From the NCBI GenBank assembly GCA_050696075.1, contig JBOGUF010000113.1, positions 1-59,746 on the forward strand: a DNA stretch of 59,746 bases, written 5' to 3'. Of the stretch, positions 1-8,450 are shown piece after piece. Each line of letters starts with the position of its first letter. Position 1 is the first letter of the stretch. A model generated the notes under the pieces. The model had not been told where the DNA came from. It made no database searches and saw only the letters and a program-made list of their open reading frames with translations. This stretch comes from JBOGUF01 sp050696075 (GTDB taxonomy: Bacteria > Chloroflexota > Chloroflexia > Thermomicrobiales > UBA6265). A program made the position numbers and the translations under genes.

Positions 1-264
1 GCGCGCGGCTGTGACGATCTTGCCGAAGAGGTCCTGATCGCCGAGATAGAGGGCGCGGCGGTGCAGGGGGTGCGCACTTGGATAGTAGGCGACGATGCCG
101 CCGGCATTGACAATGACGCCCTGGACGCAAGTACGGCGCCAATACTCGCGCCACCAATCGCCGTCATAGCGGATCGGATCGATCTCAGTGAGGTTGGTCT
201 GCCCCCAGCGGTGGCAGCGCCGATACCAAGGCTGGGCCAGCTGCACGTCGCACTCGTTCATCAT
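1..264 (-). CDS. Putative TIM-barrel glycoside-hydrolase-like protein, N-terminal part (runs off the window edge)
   Basis: Only the first 88 codons are present, because the gene continues past base 1. Two ATG codons stand in tandem at 264 and 261. An AAGGAG ribosome site ends 2 nt before the first and 5 nt before the second, so the second is the more likely start. Aromatic and Arg-rich N-terminal segments such as WYRRCHRWGQTNL and YDGDWWREYWRRT resemble the start of uncharacterised family-6-like or beta-galactosidase-like hydrolases often found beside sugar ABC transporters. It is transcribed in the same direction as the TIM-barrel gene and the transporter genes upstream, so it probably belongs to the same operon. 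The family call is by general resemblance only. Confidence 0.55.
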   Translation of the reverse strand, partial: MMNECDVQLAQPWYRRCHRWGQTNLTEIDPIRYDGDWWREYWRRTCVQGVIVNAGGIVAYYPSAHPLHRRALYLGDQDLFGKIVTAAR

Positions 265-326
265 TTCTCCTTGCTGTGTCGCAATCGCCCCGGAATGCAG
301 CGCGGATCCGTCGCAGCGACAGCCGC

Positions 327-1790
327 CTAGCCCAGTTCCTTCAGCGCGTCGCCGGCGCCTGACAGGATGTTGAGCCGCATCTCGGAATACTTCCGGCTGA
401 GTACAATCCCTTGCGCTCCACCGGCGAAGGCCGCTAGCACGGCCGCCTTGACTCCTTCGCGGGTGCACCGGGTTAGCTCTCGTCCGTCCGATGGCTGGAC
501 GCCTATGCCAGTAGTGGCAACCGCATTCCGTGGTTCGCGCCCGGTGGCCGTCTGTGCCGCCCGAGCCGGGATATCGAGGTCGATGCCCGGGTAGATCCGG
601 CAACGTCCGTTGACCGCGGACACGGCCCGCGCCGTCTCGCGCCGGACATAGTCAGCTGAGAACCCGCTCGCGGGCAGTACCTCGTAGGAAGCCTCATCAA
701 GTTGAAGCAATTTGAGAAGGAGCGGGTAGACCTCGGCCGGCGATGCGTCGGCGAACAGACTTCGACAGATATTCGCAACCCAACTGTGGAAGCGCGGCCC
801 GGCGCAGTTGTTGTAGGCCACAACCTTGATGAAGTCAGAAAACTGACTCATCTCCTCGTAGTCCTGGTTGGCGCGATAGAAGGGGCTGAAGGAGATATTG
901 TGGTAAACGTGCCAGCCGACCTGAAGCGCGGGTTCGCAGGCTTTGGCAACGCCGTAGATGTCGCGGTACAGCTGGTGCTGGCTTTCCGTCCAGAGCGTCT
1001 GCCAGGCCAGTAGTTCGGGATAGAGGAGGAGGAGTCGCCAAAAACTGACGAAGGCGCCGTCGGTGGGGCGGTCACCCGCGGCCACCCGCGCGTTCCATTC
1101 GATCGCCGCGCGGTAACCCTCCTGGGCGCGACGCGTGTCGATGCCGCGGTTGCGCGCAATCTCCTGGCAGTGAGGGCAAAAACAGGTGATCGCGTCTGGT
1201 CCGACCGGTCCCTGCATCAGGAGGTTCAGCGGGCCGGGCCGCTCGGAGCACCAAGCGATGCCGTCGAGGTCGTAGCTCTTGGCGTAGTCCTCGACGATGC
1301 TGAGGTGCCAGGTGCGGTAGTCCGGATTGTTGAAACAGAATCGCGGCGCTGGACGCCCCCAGGCGTCGACCTCGAGGCACTTCGGGAAGTTTGGATAGCG
1401 CCGAAGCTCCGGCGCGTAGCTGCTCTCCTCGATCCAGGCGAAGTTCTGCATGCCGCGCGCCTTCGCCTCGGGCAATACCGCGGCGAAGAGGTCGAAGTCG
1501 GGATGCTCCAGAGCGCGACCGGCGGGGCCGAGCATCGTGCCACCGTAGTACTCAGAATGAACCGCCGCGTAGTTGCCCCCCACCCACTCCTCGTCGTGTC
1601 CCTGAGCACCGTGGTCGGGCAGCGGCATGCCGGGCAGTTGCCGCCCGCCCGTCCCTCGGGTCCAGGTCGGGGTTGCCAGGAAGAGGGCATTGACGCCGCC
1701 GCGCTCTTGGAGAACGTCGAGGACCGGCGCCACGCCTTCGTCGACGAACGAGACAGCGCCGATTTGGATCGCAACCAGGCGTTCTCTCAC
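327..1790 (-). CDS. Putative glycoside hydrolase-like TIM-barrel protein
   Basis: This is a 487-aa protein starting at a GTG preceded by AAAGGAG. It has no signal peptide, so it is probably cytoplasmic. The sequence has the look of hypothetical glycosyl hydrolase (GHL-type) TIM barrels: an NYAAVHSEYYGG segment, a DLDGIAWCSERPGPL strand that would carry an acidic catalytic residue, and a CFCPHC cysteine cluster near residue 210 typical of this uncharacterised group. It lies 62 bp upstream of a second hydrolase-like gene and 55 bp downstream of a sugar-type permease gene. A role in processing the imported carbohydrate or uronate is likely. The substrate cannot be read from the sequence. Confidence 0.65.
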   Translation of the reverse strand: MRERLVAIQIGAVSFVDEGVAPVLDVLQERGGVNALFLATPTWTRGTGGRQLPGMPLPDHGAQGHDEEWVGGNYAAVHSEYYGGTMLGPAGRALEHPDFDLFAAVLPEAKARGMQNFAWIEESSYAPELRRYPNFPKCLEVDAWGRPAPRFCFNNPDYRTWHLSIVEDYAKSYDLDGIAWCSERPGPLNLLMQGPVGPDAITCFCPHCQEIARNRGIDTRRAQEGYRAAIEWNARVAAGDRPTDGAFVSFWRLLLLYPELLAWQTLWTESQHQLYRDIYGVAKACEPALQVGWHVYHNISFSPFYRANQDYEEMSQFSDFIKVVAYNNCAGPRFHSWVANICRSLFADASPAEVYPLLLKLLQLDEASYEVLPASGFSADYVRRETARAVSAVNGRCRIYPGIDLDIPARAAQTATGREPRNAVATTGIGVQPSDGRELTRCTREGVKAAVLAAFAGGAQGIVLSRKYSEMRLNILSGAGDALKELG

Positions 1791-1845
1791 GCACGACTCC
1801 TTTGTTTCGTGACTGATCGGCCGGCTGACGAAAACACGCGACGCG

Positions 1846-2727
1846 TCACTTGATGCCAGTCATCGAGATGCCTTTGAGAAAGTACTTCTGGGCCGAGAAG
1901 TAGACGACCACGACCGGAATGATGGAGATAGTCGCGCCGGCCATCAGCACGCTGACCTGGCTGAAGAACTCCCCCTGGAAGAGCTTCAGGGCCACCGGAA
2001 GTGTCTGCAGGTCGGCCGAGTTGAGAAAGATCAGCGGACCAAAGAGGTCGTTCCACGAATCAAGGAAAGTAAAGATGGCGACGGCAGCGAGTGCAGGCTT
2101 CACCTGCGGTAGCATGATCTGCCAATAAATCTGAAAGGTAGAGGCGCCATCGACCCGCGCGGCATCTTCCAGGTCGCGGGGAAGCTGCTTGAAAAACTGC
2201 CGCAGGAGGAAGATCGCGAAGACCGAGTGCAATACCCGAGGCACCCACAGGGGGTAATGTGTGTTGATCCAGCCGATGTCTCGGTAGATGATGTACAGGG
2301 GAATGAGGGTCACGATGCTCGGCACCATGATGGTGGAGAGCAGGATTGAGAAGGCGACGTCGCGCCCCCAGAACTCGAGTCGGGCGAACGCGAAGCCGGC
2401 CAGAGAGGTGACGATGACGACGCCGGCGACGTTGAGGAACGCCAGCTTGAAGCTGTTGTAGACGAATCGTGGAATGACGTCCCAGACCTCGGCGTAATTA
2501 GCCCACTCAAAGTGACGCGGCACGAAGGTGGGCGGGATCGACAGTACGAGGTGTTCCGGCTTGAGAGACGCGGTGATCATCCACAGCAGCGGCGCCAAGA
2601 AAGCCACCGCCAGAAGCGACATCAGGGTATAGAAGAAGAACTCCGCGCCGAAGCGGCGCACCTGCACGCTGGTGCGAGCCCGCGTGCGGGTGGTTGTGCG
2701 GGAGATCGGCCGGCTCGCGTGGGCCAC
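1846..2727 (-). CDS. Carbohydrate ABC transporter permease, MalG-type (CUT1)
   Basis: This 293-aa inner-membrane protein has about six hydrophobic segments, the first around residues 30-55 after an Arg-rich cytoplasmic tail. The EAA loop that docks on the ATPase is readable as DAARVDGASTFQIYWQIMLP, which is the form seen in MalG/AraQ-type permeases. It starts at a GTG with AAGGAG upstream. It is the second permease of the operon, 32 bp after the MalF-type gene. No ATP-binding subunit is encoded nearby. CUT1 systems commonly share a single MsmK/UgpC-type ATPase encoded elsewhere, so this is not unusual. Confidence 0.93.
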   Translation of the reverse strand: MAHASRPISRTTTRTRARTSVQVRRFGAEFFFYTLMSLLAVAFLAPLLWMITASLKPEHLVLSIPPTFVPRHFEWANYAEVWDVIPRFVYNSFKLAFLNVAGVVIVTSLAGFAFARLEFWGRDVAFSILLSTIMVPSIVTLIPLYIIYRDIGWINTHYPLWVPRVLHSVFAIFLLRQFFKQLPRDLEDAARVDGASTFQIYWQIMLPQVKPALAAVAIFTFLDSWNDLFGPLIFLNSADLQTLPVALKLFQGEFFSQVSVLMAGATISIIPVVVVYFSAQKYFLKGISMTGIK

Positions 2728-2759
2728 TCGTCACTCCTTGCCACGACGGTTGTCGCCGT

Positions 2760-3689
2760 TCAGTCGTAGAACACCCAGTACTTTTGCAATCGCCACTGGA
2801 CTAGGCTAATCGCCGCGATGATGACGAAGAGGAGCCACGCCATTGCCGAGGCGTAGCCCATCCGCGAGTACTGGAAGGCGTTCTCGTAGAGATAGTGGAT
2901 GTAGACCTGAGTGGCATTCGCTGGGCCGCCACTGGTCATGACGTAGATAATGCCAAACACCTGAAACGACGAGATGAACTGCGTGATGGTGAGAAAAAAG
3001 AGCGACGGCGTGAGGAGCGGGAGCGTCACGGTGCAAAAGCGGTTCCAGGCCGACGCGCCATCGACCTTCGCCGCGTCATAGTAGATTTCTGGAATCCCTT
3101 GCAGGCCGGCCAGGAGGATCACCATCGGGTAACCCACCCCGAACCAAACGCTGACGATGATGATGGCCGGCAAAGCCCAACTCGTGTCCGTGAGCCAGGA
3201 TGGTCCGGAGACCCCGAAGAGCGACAGAAACCAATTGAGCGGCCCGACTCCAGGGGCAAAGAAGAAGCTCCAGACCAGGCTGATCGCCACAACGTTGGTG
3301 ATAACCGGCATGAAGAACGCGGTACGGAACCACGTTACCCCGCGCATCCGCCGGTTGCACAGCAGGGCCAGACACAGCGCCAGGCCGATCGTCAAAGGGA
3401 TATGGCCGGCAACGTAGATGAGGGTCGTGCGGAGTGTGTCGCGGAAGAACACGTCCCTGGTGACAAGGCGCTCGTAATTGAACAGCCCCACCCAGTCCGC
3501 CCTGGTGAGCCCGTCCGAGTTCGTGAAGGACGTGTAAAGGGAGACCAGGATCGGAACAAAATAGAATGCCAGGACACCGACGGCGACCGGCGCGATGAAG
3601 AGCCAGCCTTCGAGATGCTGCCGCAGTCGCCGTCGGGAGATTCGTCGCCGGACAACCGTCCGTTCCAGGATCTTTGCCTCGACTGCCAT
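2760..3689 (-). CDS. Carbohydrate ABC transporter permease, MalF/UgpA-type (CUT1)
   Basis: This 309-aa protein has an Arg-rich N-terminal cytoplasmic tail and six likely membrane segments beginning near residue 30. The conserved permease loop reads YYDAAKVDGASAWNRFCTVT followed by LPLLTPSLFF, as in UgpA/LacF/MalF permeases that pair with a MalG-type partner. It lies between the binding-protein gene (69 bp upstream) and the MalG-type gene (32 bp downstream), so the three form a standard importer operon. The substrate is probably a sugar, polyol or sugar acid, judged from family and neighbours. Confidence 0.93.
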   Translation of the reverse strand: MAVEAKILERTVVRRRISRRRLRQHLEGWLFIAPVAVGVLAFYFVPILVSLYTSFTNSDGLTRADWVGLFNYERLVTRDVFFRDTLRTTLIYVAGHIPLTIGLALCLALLCNRRMRGVTWFRTAFFMPVITNVVAISLVWSFFFAPGVGPLNWFLSLFGVSGPSWLTDTSWALPAIIIVSVWFGVGYPMVILLAGLQGIPEIYYDAAKVDGASAWNRFCTVTLPLLTPSLFFLTITQFISSFQVFGIIYVMTSGGPANATQVYIHYLYENAFQYSRMGYASAMAWLLFVIIAAISLVQWRLQKYWVFYD

Positions 3690-3758
3690 CTTTCGGCCTC
3701 TTCGTCGGCCGGTGGTCGTCGACCCGTTGCAGGGCGACCGCCGGCCGACGACCCTGGT

Positions 3759-5123
3759 CTAGAACTCGCCTCGCAGCACTTCTTCGACTTGGGGCTTCAC
3801 GTCGTTAAGCACCTCCTCCGCCGAGGATTCGCAGGTGTAGACCAGGTCGAGTTGTGGCCGGTAGATGTTGCGCGCGTTCTCCGTGCTCTCAGTGAAATTG
3901 ACCGTCGACTGGTGCTCGGACGCCACGGCGAAGAGCGCGATGTTAGCTGGGTACCTTTCCGGCGGTTCGGCCCCAGGTTCAATCAACCCCGCGCTTGCCT
4001 TATAGGTCGGGATGAACGCCCCCTGTTCGGCAAAGATCTTGCTTCCTTCAGGGCCACCCATGAATTTCAGCAGCTCCCAGGCGCCGTCGGGGTTTTTCGC
4101 CGCGGCCGTGATCGTGAAACAGATCAAGCTGCCTTCGGACTTCTGCTGCTCCCTGGCCGGCGGCGACGCCACGTCCCACTCGAAGCCCGCGGCATTGCGC
4201 CGGAAATAGTTGATCGTGCCCTGGGTGCGGAAGATCATGCCGATCTTGCCCTGCACAAAGAGGTTGTTCCCCGAGTCGGGTTGATTCACCAGTCCGCGCT
4301 CGGGCTGGACGCCGTGTTGGCAGGTGAGGTCGGTGACCCACTGGACCGCCTCCACGCCCTTGGGGTTGGCGAGCGTGAACGTCGTGCCGTCCTTTGAGTA
4401 GATCCCGTCCTCTTCCCCGTTGTTGACCGCGAAGGTCTGCTCGTAGCCGGTGTCGTCGTAGACGAGCGCGCCCCAGCGCTCTCCCTCGACCGTCAGCCCG
4501 CGAGCCTTCTCCAGGAAGTCCTCCCACTGCCAACCGTCACCGGTCCATTCCTTGGGCGGCAGCGGCACACCCGCCTCCTGGAACATCGTGGCGTTATAGA
4601 AGATCAGGCGTGGCTGGTTGCCCAAGGACCACGCCGTGTACCGGCCGTCGGGTTGTTTGGCAAAGTCCCAAATCGGCGCAAAGTACTGGTTCGGATCGAT
4701 GCCGTCGCGCTCGATGTAGGGTGTGAGGTCGAGGATCTGTTCCTTGATCGAATAGTACCGCACGTAATCGTCGTTGGTGCGCATGATGTCCGGCACAGTA
4801 CCTCCCGCGAGCATCGTCCGGACCTTGGTCTCGTAGTCCGACCCGCGCCCTGGTGTTGGGATGACCTCCACCTCGCGTCCGGTCTGCTTCTCATATTCCT
4901 GGATCACGGCCTCGATCGGCGTGCCTTCGATCGGGTCCCAGTTCATGAAGGTGGTCGTCCCGACGTCCTGGCGAAGAAAGGCGGGCGCGGTTCGCCGTTC
5001 GATGGTCCTCGCGCCGGCGTTCGGGCCAGCGGCCACGTTCGCCGGCAGCGCGGCTACCGCGGCGGTCGCGGTCAACCCTGTCAGTAGGCGCCGTCGTGTC
5101 GTCTTCGGGTGGGAGTCCAACAT
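3759..5123 (-). CDS. ABC transporter extracellular solute-binding protein, family 1, Tat-exported
   Basis: The protein has 454 aa. Its N-terminus carries a twin-arginine signal (TTRRRLLTGLTATAAVAAL), so it is exported folded. The body resembles SBP family 1 sugar-binding proteins: an early FMNWDPIEGTPIEAVIQEYE stretch, a VPDIMRTNDDYVRYY hinge region and a later TRAAAKNPDGAWELL-like segment (here TAAAKNPDGAWELLKFMGG). The ATG is preceded by AAGGAG with a 6-nt spacing. It is the first gene of the operon and is transcribed from the region holding two LacI-type operators, so sugar-induced expression is the likely mode of control. Confidence 0.92.
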   Translation of the reverse strand: MLDSHPKTTRRRLLTGLTATAAVAALPANVAAGPNAGARTIERRTAPAFLRQDVGTTTFMNWDPIEGTPIEAVIQEYEKQTGREVEVIPTPGRGSDYETKVRTMLAGGTVPDIMRTNDDYVRYYSIKEQILDLTPYIERDGIDPNQYFAPIWDFAKQPDGRYTAWSLGNQPRLIFYNATMFQEAGVPLPPKEWTGDGWQWEDFLEKARGLTVEGERWGALVYDDTGYEQTFAVNNGEEDGIYSKDGTTFTLANPKGVEAVQWVTDLTCQHGVQPERGLVNQPDSGNNLFVQGKIGMIFRTQGTINYFRRNAAGFEWDVASPPAREQQKSEGSLICFTITAAAKNPDGAWELLKFMGGPEGSKIFAEQGAFIPTYKASAGLIEPGAEPPERYPANIALFAVASEHQSTVNFTESTENARNIYRPQLDLVYTCESSAEEVLNDVKPQVEEVLRGEF

Positions 5124-5373
5124 GAGGTTCTCCTTCCGGTTCTGCCGTCCTACCGAACACGCCGATTCCCGACCTCCGGGTTACGGTGGCATCTCTTCCG
5201 TCCTCGTCGCTTGTCGTGACCACGTTCCGTCCATTGACCGAAAGCCTCCGGGAGCGGCTTCGCGCTCAGCCACGTACCCGGTCCAGATCGGGTCCTGGAA
5301 ATCGAACTGAATACGGTCAAGCGAGACTCCCGGCAGCAGATGACTGACACGCGAAATGGATGGATGAGGTTGA

Positions 5374-5387
5374 TGATAACGTTACCA
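5374..5387. promoter_or_regulatory. LacI-family operator O1, in the binding-protein promoter
   Basis: TGATAACGTTACCA is palindromic except for one base pair and is centred on CG, the hallmark of LacI/GalR/CcpA-type operators. On the minus strand a TTGACA box at 5408-5403 lies just upstream of it, so the operator would cover the -10 region and start point of the transporter operon. No clean -10 hexamer could be picked out. The leader between the operator and the binding-protein start (about 250 nt, 5124-5373) holds nothing else I can recognise. Confidence 0.72.
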
Positions 5388-5419
5388 TACCGCGGTGGAG
5401 GCTGTCAACCCTGAGGGGC

Positions 5420-5447
5420 TTGACCGGTATGTTATCGTTAACATAGT
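5420..5447 (+). promoter_or_regulatory. Plus-strand promoter for the amidohydrolase operon with embedded operator O2
   Basis: A -35 box TTGACC (5420-5425) and a -10-like CATAGT (5442-5447) are separated by 16 bp. The operator O2 lies between and partly over these boxes. The predicted start point is about 55 nt upstream of the amidohydrolase ATG. The -10 is a weak match, so the promoter call rests on spacing, the good -35 and the position of the operator. Confidence 0.5.
5430..5443. promoter_or_regulatory. LacI-family operator O2
   Basis: TGTTATCGTTAACA is palindromic apart from one central pair and, like O1, is centred on CG. The two sites share the pattern TGNTAWCGTTANCA. Their centres are 56 bp apart, which would allow looping or cooperative control of both divergent operons by the repressor encoded at 7266-8279. 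Confidence 0.72.
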
Positions 5448-5506
5448 CACGCCGTGGGAACGAGCTGAGATCAGAGGTCCAGCGAAGCCGCGCAGGGAGG
5501 AACCGC

Positions 5507-6595
5507 ATGCAGACCATGACCGAACCGCTGGCGAGCGTAGTCAACTCGGCACGGCAGGGTATCGTCGACTGCGACGTCCACGTCTTTCCACGCGACGTCG
5601 ACGAACTGAAGCAGTACCTGCCCATGCCATGGCGCGACCGGTACAGCGGCGGTGGACGCGGCTTCTTTGGCAACCCCGTCCACGGCTCCAGGCTCGACAG
5701 CGCGCCTCCCTCCGGCGACCCGCCGGGCTCGGATCCCGTCTTCTTGCGGCAGCAGCTGGTCGACGAGTACGGCCACGCGTACTGCGTCCTCTTGCCGCGT
5801 GCGTTCTGCAACCTCCACCCGGATCCCGACTTCGGAACGGCCATCGCCGCCGCATACAACGATTGGCTGGCCGATACTTGGCTCTCGAAGTACAACCCTG
5901 ACGGCGTGTTCAAGGGGTCGATCACCGTCAACATCCAAGATCCCCCCGCCGCGGCGCGGGAGATCGAACGGTGGACTGGCCATCCGCACGTCGTCCAGGT
6001 GATGACCGACTCCGGCGCGCGTGCGCCTCTAGGCCAGCGCCAGTATTACCCCATCTATGACGCCTGCGAGCGCGCCGGCTTGCGCTTTGCCATCCACCCC
6101 GGCACCGACGGCATGGGCATCAACGTCCAGCCCAGTCCCGGCTACCCGACGCACTACATCGAGTGGCACACCTGCCTCTCGCTCGGATTCCAGGCCCACC
6201 TCGTCAGTTTCCTGACCGAGGGCGTCTTCGAGCGTTACCCTGGCTTCGGCGTCACCCTGACCGAGGGTGGGGTTTCCTGGCTGCCGGCACTTATGTGGCG
6301 GCTGGATGCCGAGTGGAAGGCCCTGCGGTCGGAGGTGCCCTGGCTCGTTCATCCTCCTTCCGCCTCCCTGCGTGATCATGTCCGCATTTCCAGTCAACCC
6401 CTTGAACGACCGAACAATCCCCGGCATCTGTTGATGATGCTGGAGTTGATGGACGCTGAGCACCTCTTGATGTTCGCCAGCGATTACCCGCACTGGGACT
6501 TCGACTCGCCCACTCACGCATTCCCGAAGTTACCCGACGACCTGCATCGGCGCATCTTCTCGGAGAACGCGCGACAGTGGTACGGGCTGGCGTGA
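5507..6595 (+). CDS. Amidohydrolase family 2 metal-dependent hydrolase or decarboxylase
   Basis: This 362-aa cytoplasmic protein starts at an ATG behind GGGAGGA. The N-terminus has the DVH metal motif (IVDCDVHVFP, residues 19-28). The middle has an RFAIHPGTDGMG segment with a ligand His. The C-terminus has FASDYPHWDFD with the conserved Asp. This is the amidohydrolase-2 (PF04909) pattern shared by ACMSD-type decarboxylases, gamma-resorcylate decarboxylase and lactone hydrolases. It is followed 13 bp later by a Rieske ferredoxin and is divergent from a sugar ABC operon. It may open a lactone or process a product of the imported compound. The exact reaction is not decidable here. Confidence 0.85.
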   Translation: MQTMTEPLASVVNSARQGIVDCDVHVFPRDVDELKQYLPMPWRDRYSGGGRGFFGNPVHGSRLDSAPPSGDPPGSDPVFLRQQLVDEYGHAYCVLLPRAFCNLHPDPDFGTAIAAAYNDWLADTWLSKYNPDGVFKGSITVNIQDPPAAAREIERWTGHPHVVQVMTDSGARAPLGQRQYYPIYDACERAGLRFAIHPGTDGMGINVQPSPGYPTHYIEWHTCLSLGFQAHLVSFLTEGVFERYPGFGVTLTEGGVSWLPALMWRLDAEWKALRSEVPWLVHPPSASLRDHVRISSQPLERPNNPRHLLMMLELMDAEHLLMFASDYPHWDFDSPTHAFPKLPDDLHRRIFSENARQWYGLA

Positions 6596-6608
6596 GCCAC
6601 AGGAGCGC

Positions 6609-7037
6609 ATGATGGGTCGACATGTTATCGGGCGGGTGATTGAGTTGCCGCCGGGAGAACGCGTCATCGTCCAGGTTGAGGGGCGCTCAATCGGGGTTTT
6701 CAACGTCCAGGGTCACTACTTCGCACTGCGGAACAGTTGCCCTCATCAGGCAGCGCCCCTGTGTCTCGGATCGATCAAAGGCATGACGATGCCGAGCAAG
6801 CCCGGTGAGTACATTTGGGCCCGCGAGGGAGAGATCCTCCGCTGTCCCTGGCACGGTTGGGAGTTCGATATTACGACCGGCCGTTCCATTTTCAACCCGC
6901 ACAAGACCCGCGTTAAGACCTACGACGTGACGGTTGAATCGCATCCGCCTGCCAAGACCGAGACCGTGCCGGACGACGAGTCGGTCGAGACTTACCGGGT
7001 CACCGTCGAAGAGGACGTGATCATTCTCTACGTCTGA
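6609..7037 (+). CDS. Rieske [2Fe-2S] ferredoxin-like protein
   Basis: The protein is 142 aa long. The two halves of the Rieske cluster site are intact: CPH at residues 44-46 and CPWH at 79-82, each giving one Cys and one His ligand. No membrane segment is present, so it is a soluble electron-transfer protein of the type that serves ring-hydroxylating oxygenases. No oxygenase is encoded nearby. The segment between the two motifs is longer than in short ferredoxins. AGGAG lies 3 nt before the first ATG and 6 nt before a second in-frame ATG at 6612, which may be the real start. It probably shares a transcript with the amidohydrolase. Confidence 0.9.
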   Translation: MMGRHVIGRVIELPPGERVIVQVEGRSIGVFNVQGHYFALRNSCPHQAAPLCLGSIKGMTMPSKPGEYIWAREGEILRCPWHGWEFDITTGRSIFNPHKTRVKTYDVTVESHPPAKTETVPDDESVETYRVTVEEDVIILYV

Positions 7038-7265
7038 CGACGTGGCGCACAAGAGACACCCAAGGTGAACCGGCTGGCTTTGCGGCCCCGTCTCGCCGGC
7101 TTCCTTTGCCGGGCAGTACACTAGGACGCAAGGCAGCATGTCGTTGTCATCGCGCTCAGCTAGCTCGATAGCGCCGACGCCGCGTTTGAGACTAGCGATC
7201 GCCTCGATTCACTCCTATCGAAACGGTGGGTGTGCGATTCCGATCGCACGAGGGGTCCCTTTGCG

Positions 7266-8279
7266 GTGACGACGATCAAAGACGTGGCGCGAAAGGCCGG
7301 AGTTTCGCTCATTACCGTCTCCCGTGTGATCAACGGGAACGGCTACGTTCATCGTGATACGCGGGCACGAGTCGAGGCGGCGATCGAGGAGCTCCAGTAC
7401 GTCCCGAACCGGCTCGCCAGCAACCTGCGTTCCCGGCAATCGGACACCATCGCGCTCCTGCTTCCGGACATCACCAATTCCTTTTGGACGTCGATTGCGC
7501 GCGGTGTCGAAGACGAGGCCTGGGACCGCGGCTACGGCATGTTCCTCTGCAACACGGACGACGATCCGGCCAAGGAAGCGCGGTACATCGATATTCTGCT
7601 GCGGCGGCAGGTGGAGGGGATTCTCATCGTCCCCACACCGGCGAGCGTGCCACATTTGCAGCGCCTGTGGCAGCGCGGGATCAAGTTTGTCGTATTGCAC
7701 CGGAAGGTCGACGGCGTCAAGGCCGACATCGTCCGCGGCGACAGCCGGGCCGGGGTGCGCGCCTTGACGAAGCAACTCCTCGATGCTGGGTGGCGGCGCA
7801 TCGCGTACGTCGGCGGATCGACCAACCTGGCATTTGGGCGGGAGCGCCTAGCCGGCTACCAGGAGACCCTGCGAGCGGCAAGCGTGAAAATCGATCCCGC
7901 GTTGATCAGGGTCGGCAACTATAGCCAGCAGACCGGTTACGACCTTGTGACTGAGCTGATGCATGCCGGTCCCCGCCCTGAGGCGCTTGTCATCGCCAAC
8001 AGCCGCTTGGCGATGGGGGCACTGCGAGCGCTGGCCGATGCTGGTCTTCGGATTCCGCGGGACATCGCCGTGGCGTCCTTCCATGACATTTCCCTCTTGG
8101 ACGACTATTCACCGTGCATGATCACCGCGATCCAGCCTGCCTACGACATCGGTCGCCTGGGAGCCCGCCGATTGCTCGAACGCGGAACCAGGGATCAGGC
8201 GACAGTCGAAGAGATCGTCTTGTCGAACCGGATCATGATTTGTGGTATCGAACGCGAGGAGCTGCCGACCGCGGTCTGA
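7266..8279 (+). CDS. LacI/GalR-family transcriptional repressor
   Basis: The protein has about 337 aa. The first 25 residues form the LacI DNA-binding helix-turn-helix (TTIKDVARKAGVSLITVSRV) and hinge (NRLASNLRSR). The rest is a periplasmic-binding-protein-like effector domain (AILLPDITNSFW-type core and RIAYVGGSTNLAFGRERLAG). I chose the GTG at 7266 because LacI proteins normally begin one or two residues before TIKDVA and GAGGGG lies about 10 nt upstream. An in-frame GTG at 7230 would add 12 residues. A 7-bp inverted repeat (GTGCGAT/ATCGCAC) lies just upstream of the chosen start. It most likely controls the divergent operons through O1 and O2. Confidence 0.93.
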   Translation: MTTIKDVARKAGVSLITVSRVINGNGYVHRDTRARVEAAIEELQYVPNRLASNLRSRQSDTIALLLPDITNSFWTSIARGVEDEAWDRGYGMFLCNTDDDPAKEARYIDILLRRQVEGILIVPTPASVPHLQRLWQRGIKFVVLHRKVDGVKADIVRGDSRAGVRALTKQLLDAGWRRIAYVGGSTNLAFGRERLAGYQETLRAASVKIDPALIRVGNYSQQTGYDLVTELMHAGPRPEALVIANSRLAMGALRALADAGLRIPRDIAVASFHDISLLDDYSPCMITAIQPAYDIGRLGARRLLERGTRDQATVEEIVLSNRIMICGIEREELPTAV

Positions 8280-8374
8280 GCGCCGGTTCTGACGTCCTGA
8301 CTGCTCCTCCTCCGTCGGGCGGCCGCCACCGTCGAGCGCGATTGGCACAGCGCTTCTGTGTGGCGCGCCCGCGC

Positions 8375-8421
8375 ATCCCGCGGGATACTTCCCTTTGGAT
8401 AGGCAGCGCCCGCGCGGGCGC
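8375..8421. promoter_or_regulatory. Two GC-rich palindromes upstream of the CoxD-like gene
   Basis: ATCCCGCGGGAT (8375-8386) and GCGCCCGCGCGGGCGC (8406-8421) are both perfect palindromes in the 171-bp gap between the lacI-type gene and the MoxR operon. They could be a terminator of the former or operators of the latter. There is no T-run. In DNA this GC-rich, chance palindromes of 12 bp are not rare, so the functional call is weak. Confidence 0.35.
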
Positions 8422-8450
8422 CCCGCACGACACCAGAGGACAGATCGATC

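Noticed and set aside
2895..4397. A 500-codon open frame on the plus strand antisense to the sugar transporter genes
   Set aside because: Its product is dominated by Arg, Glu, Asp and Gly without any domain, and the minus strand encodes clear permease and binding-protein families there. It is a high-GC shadow frame.
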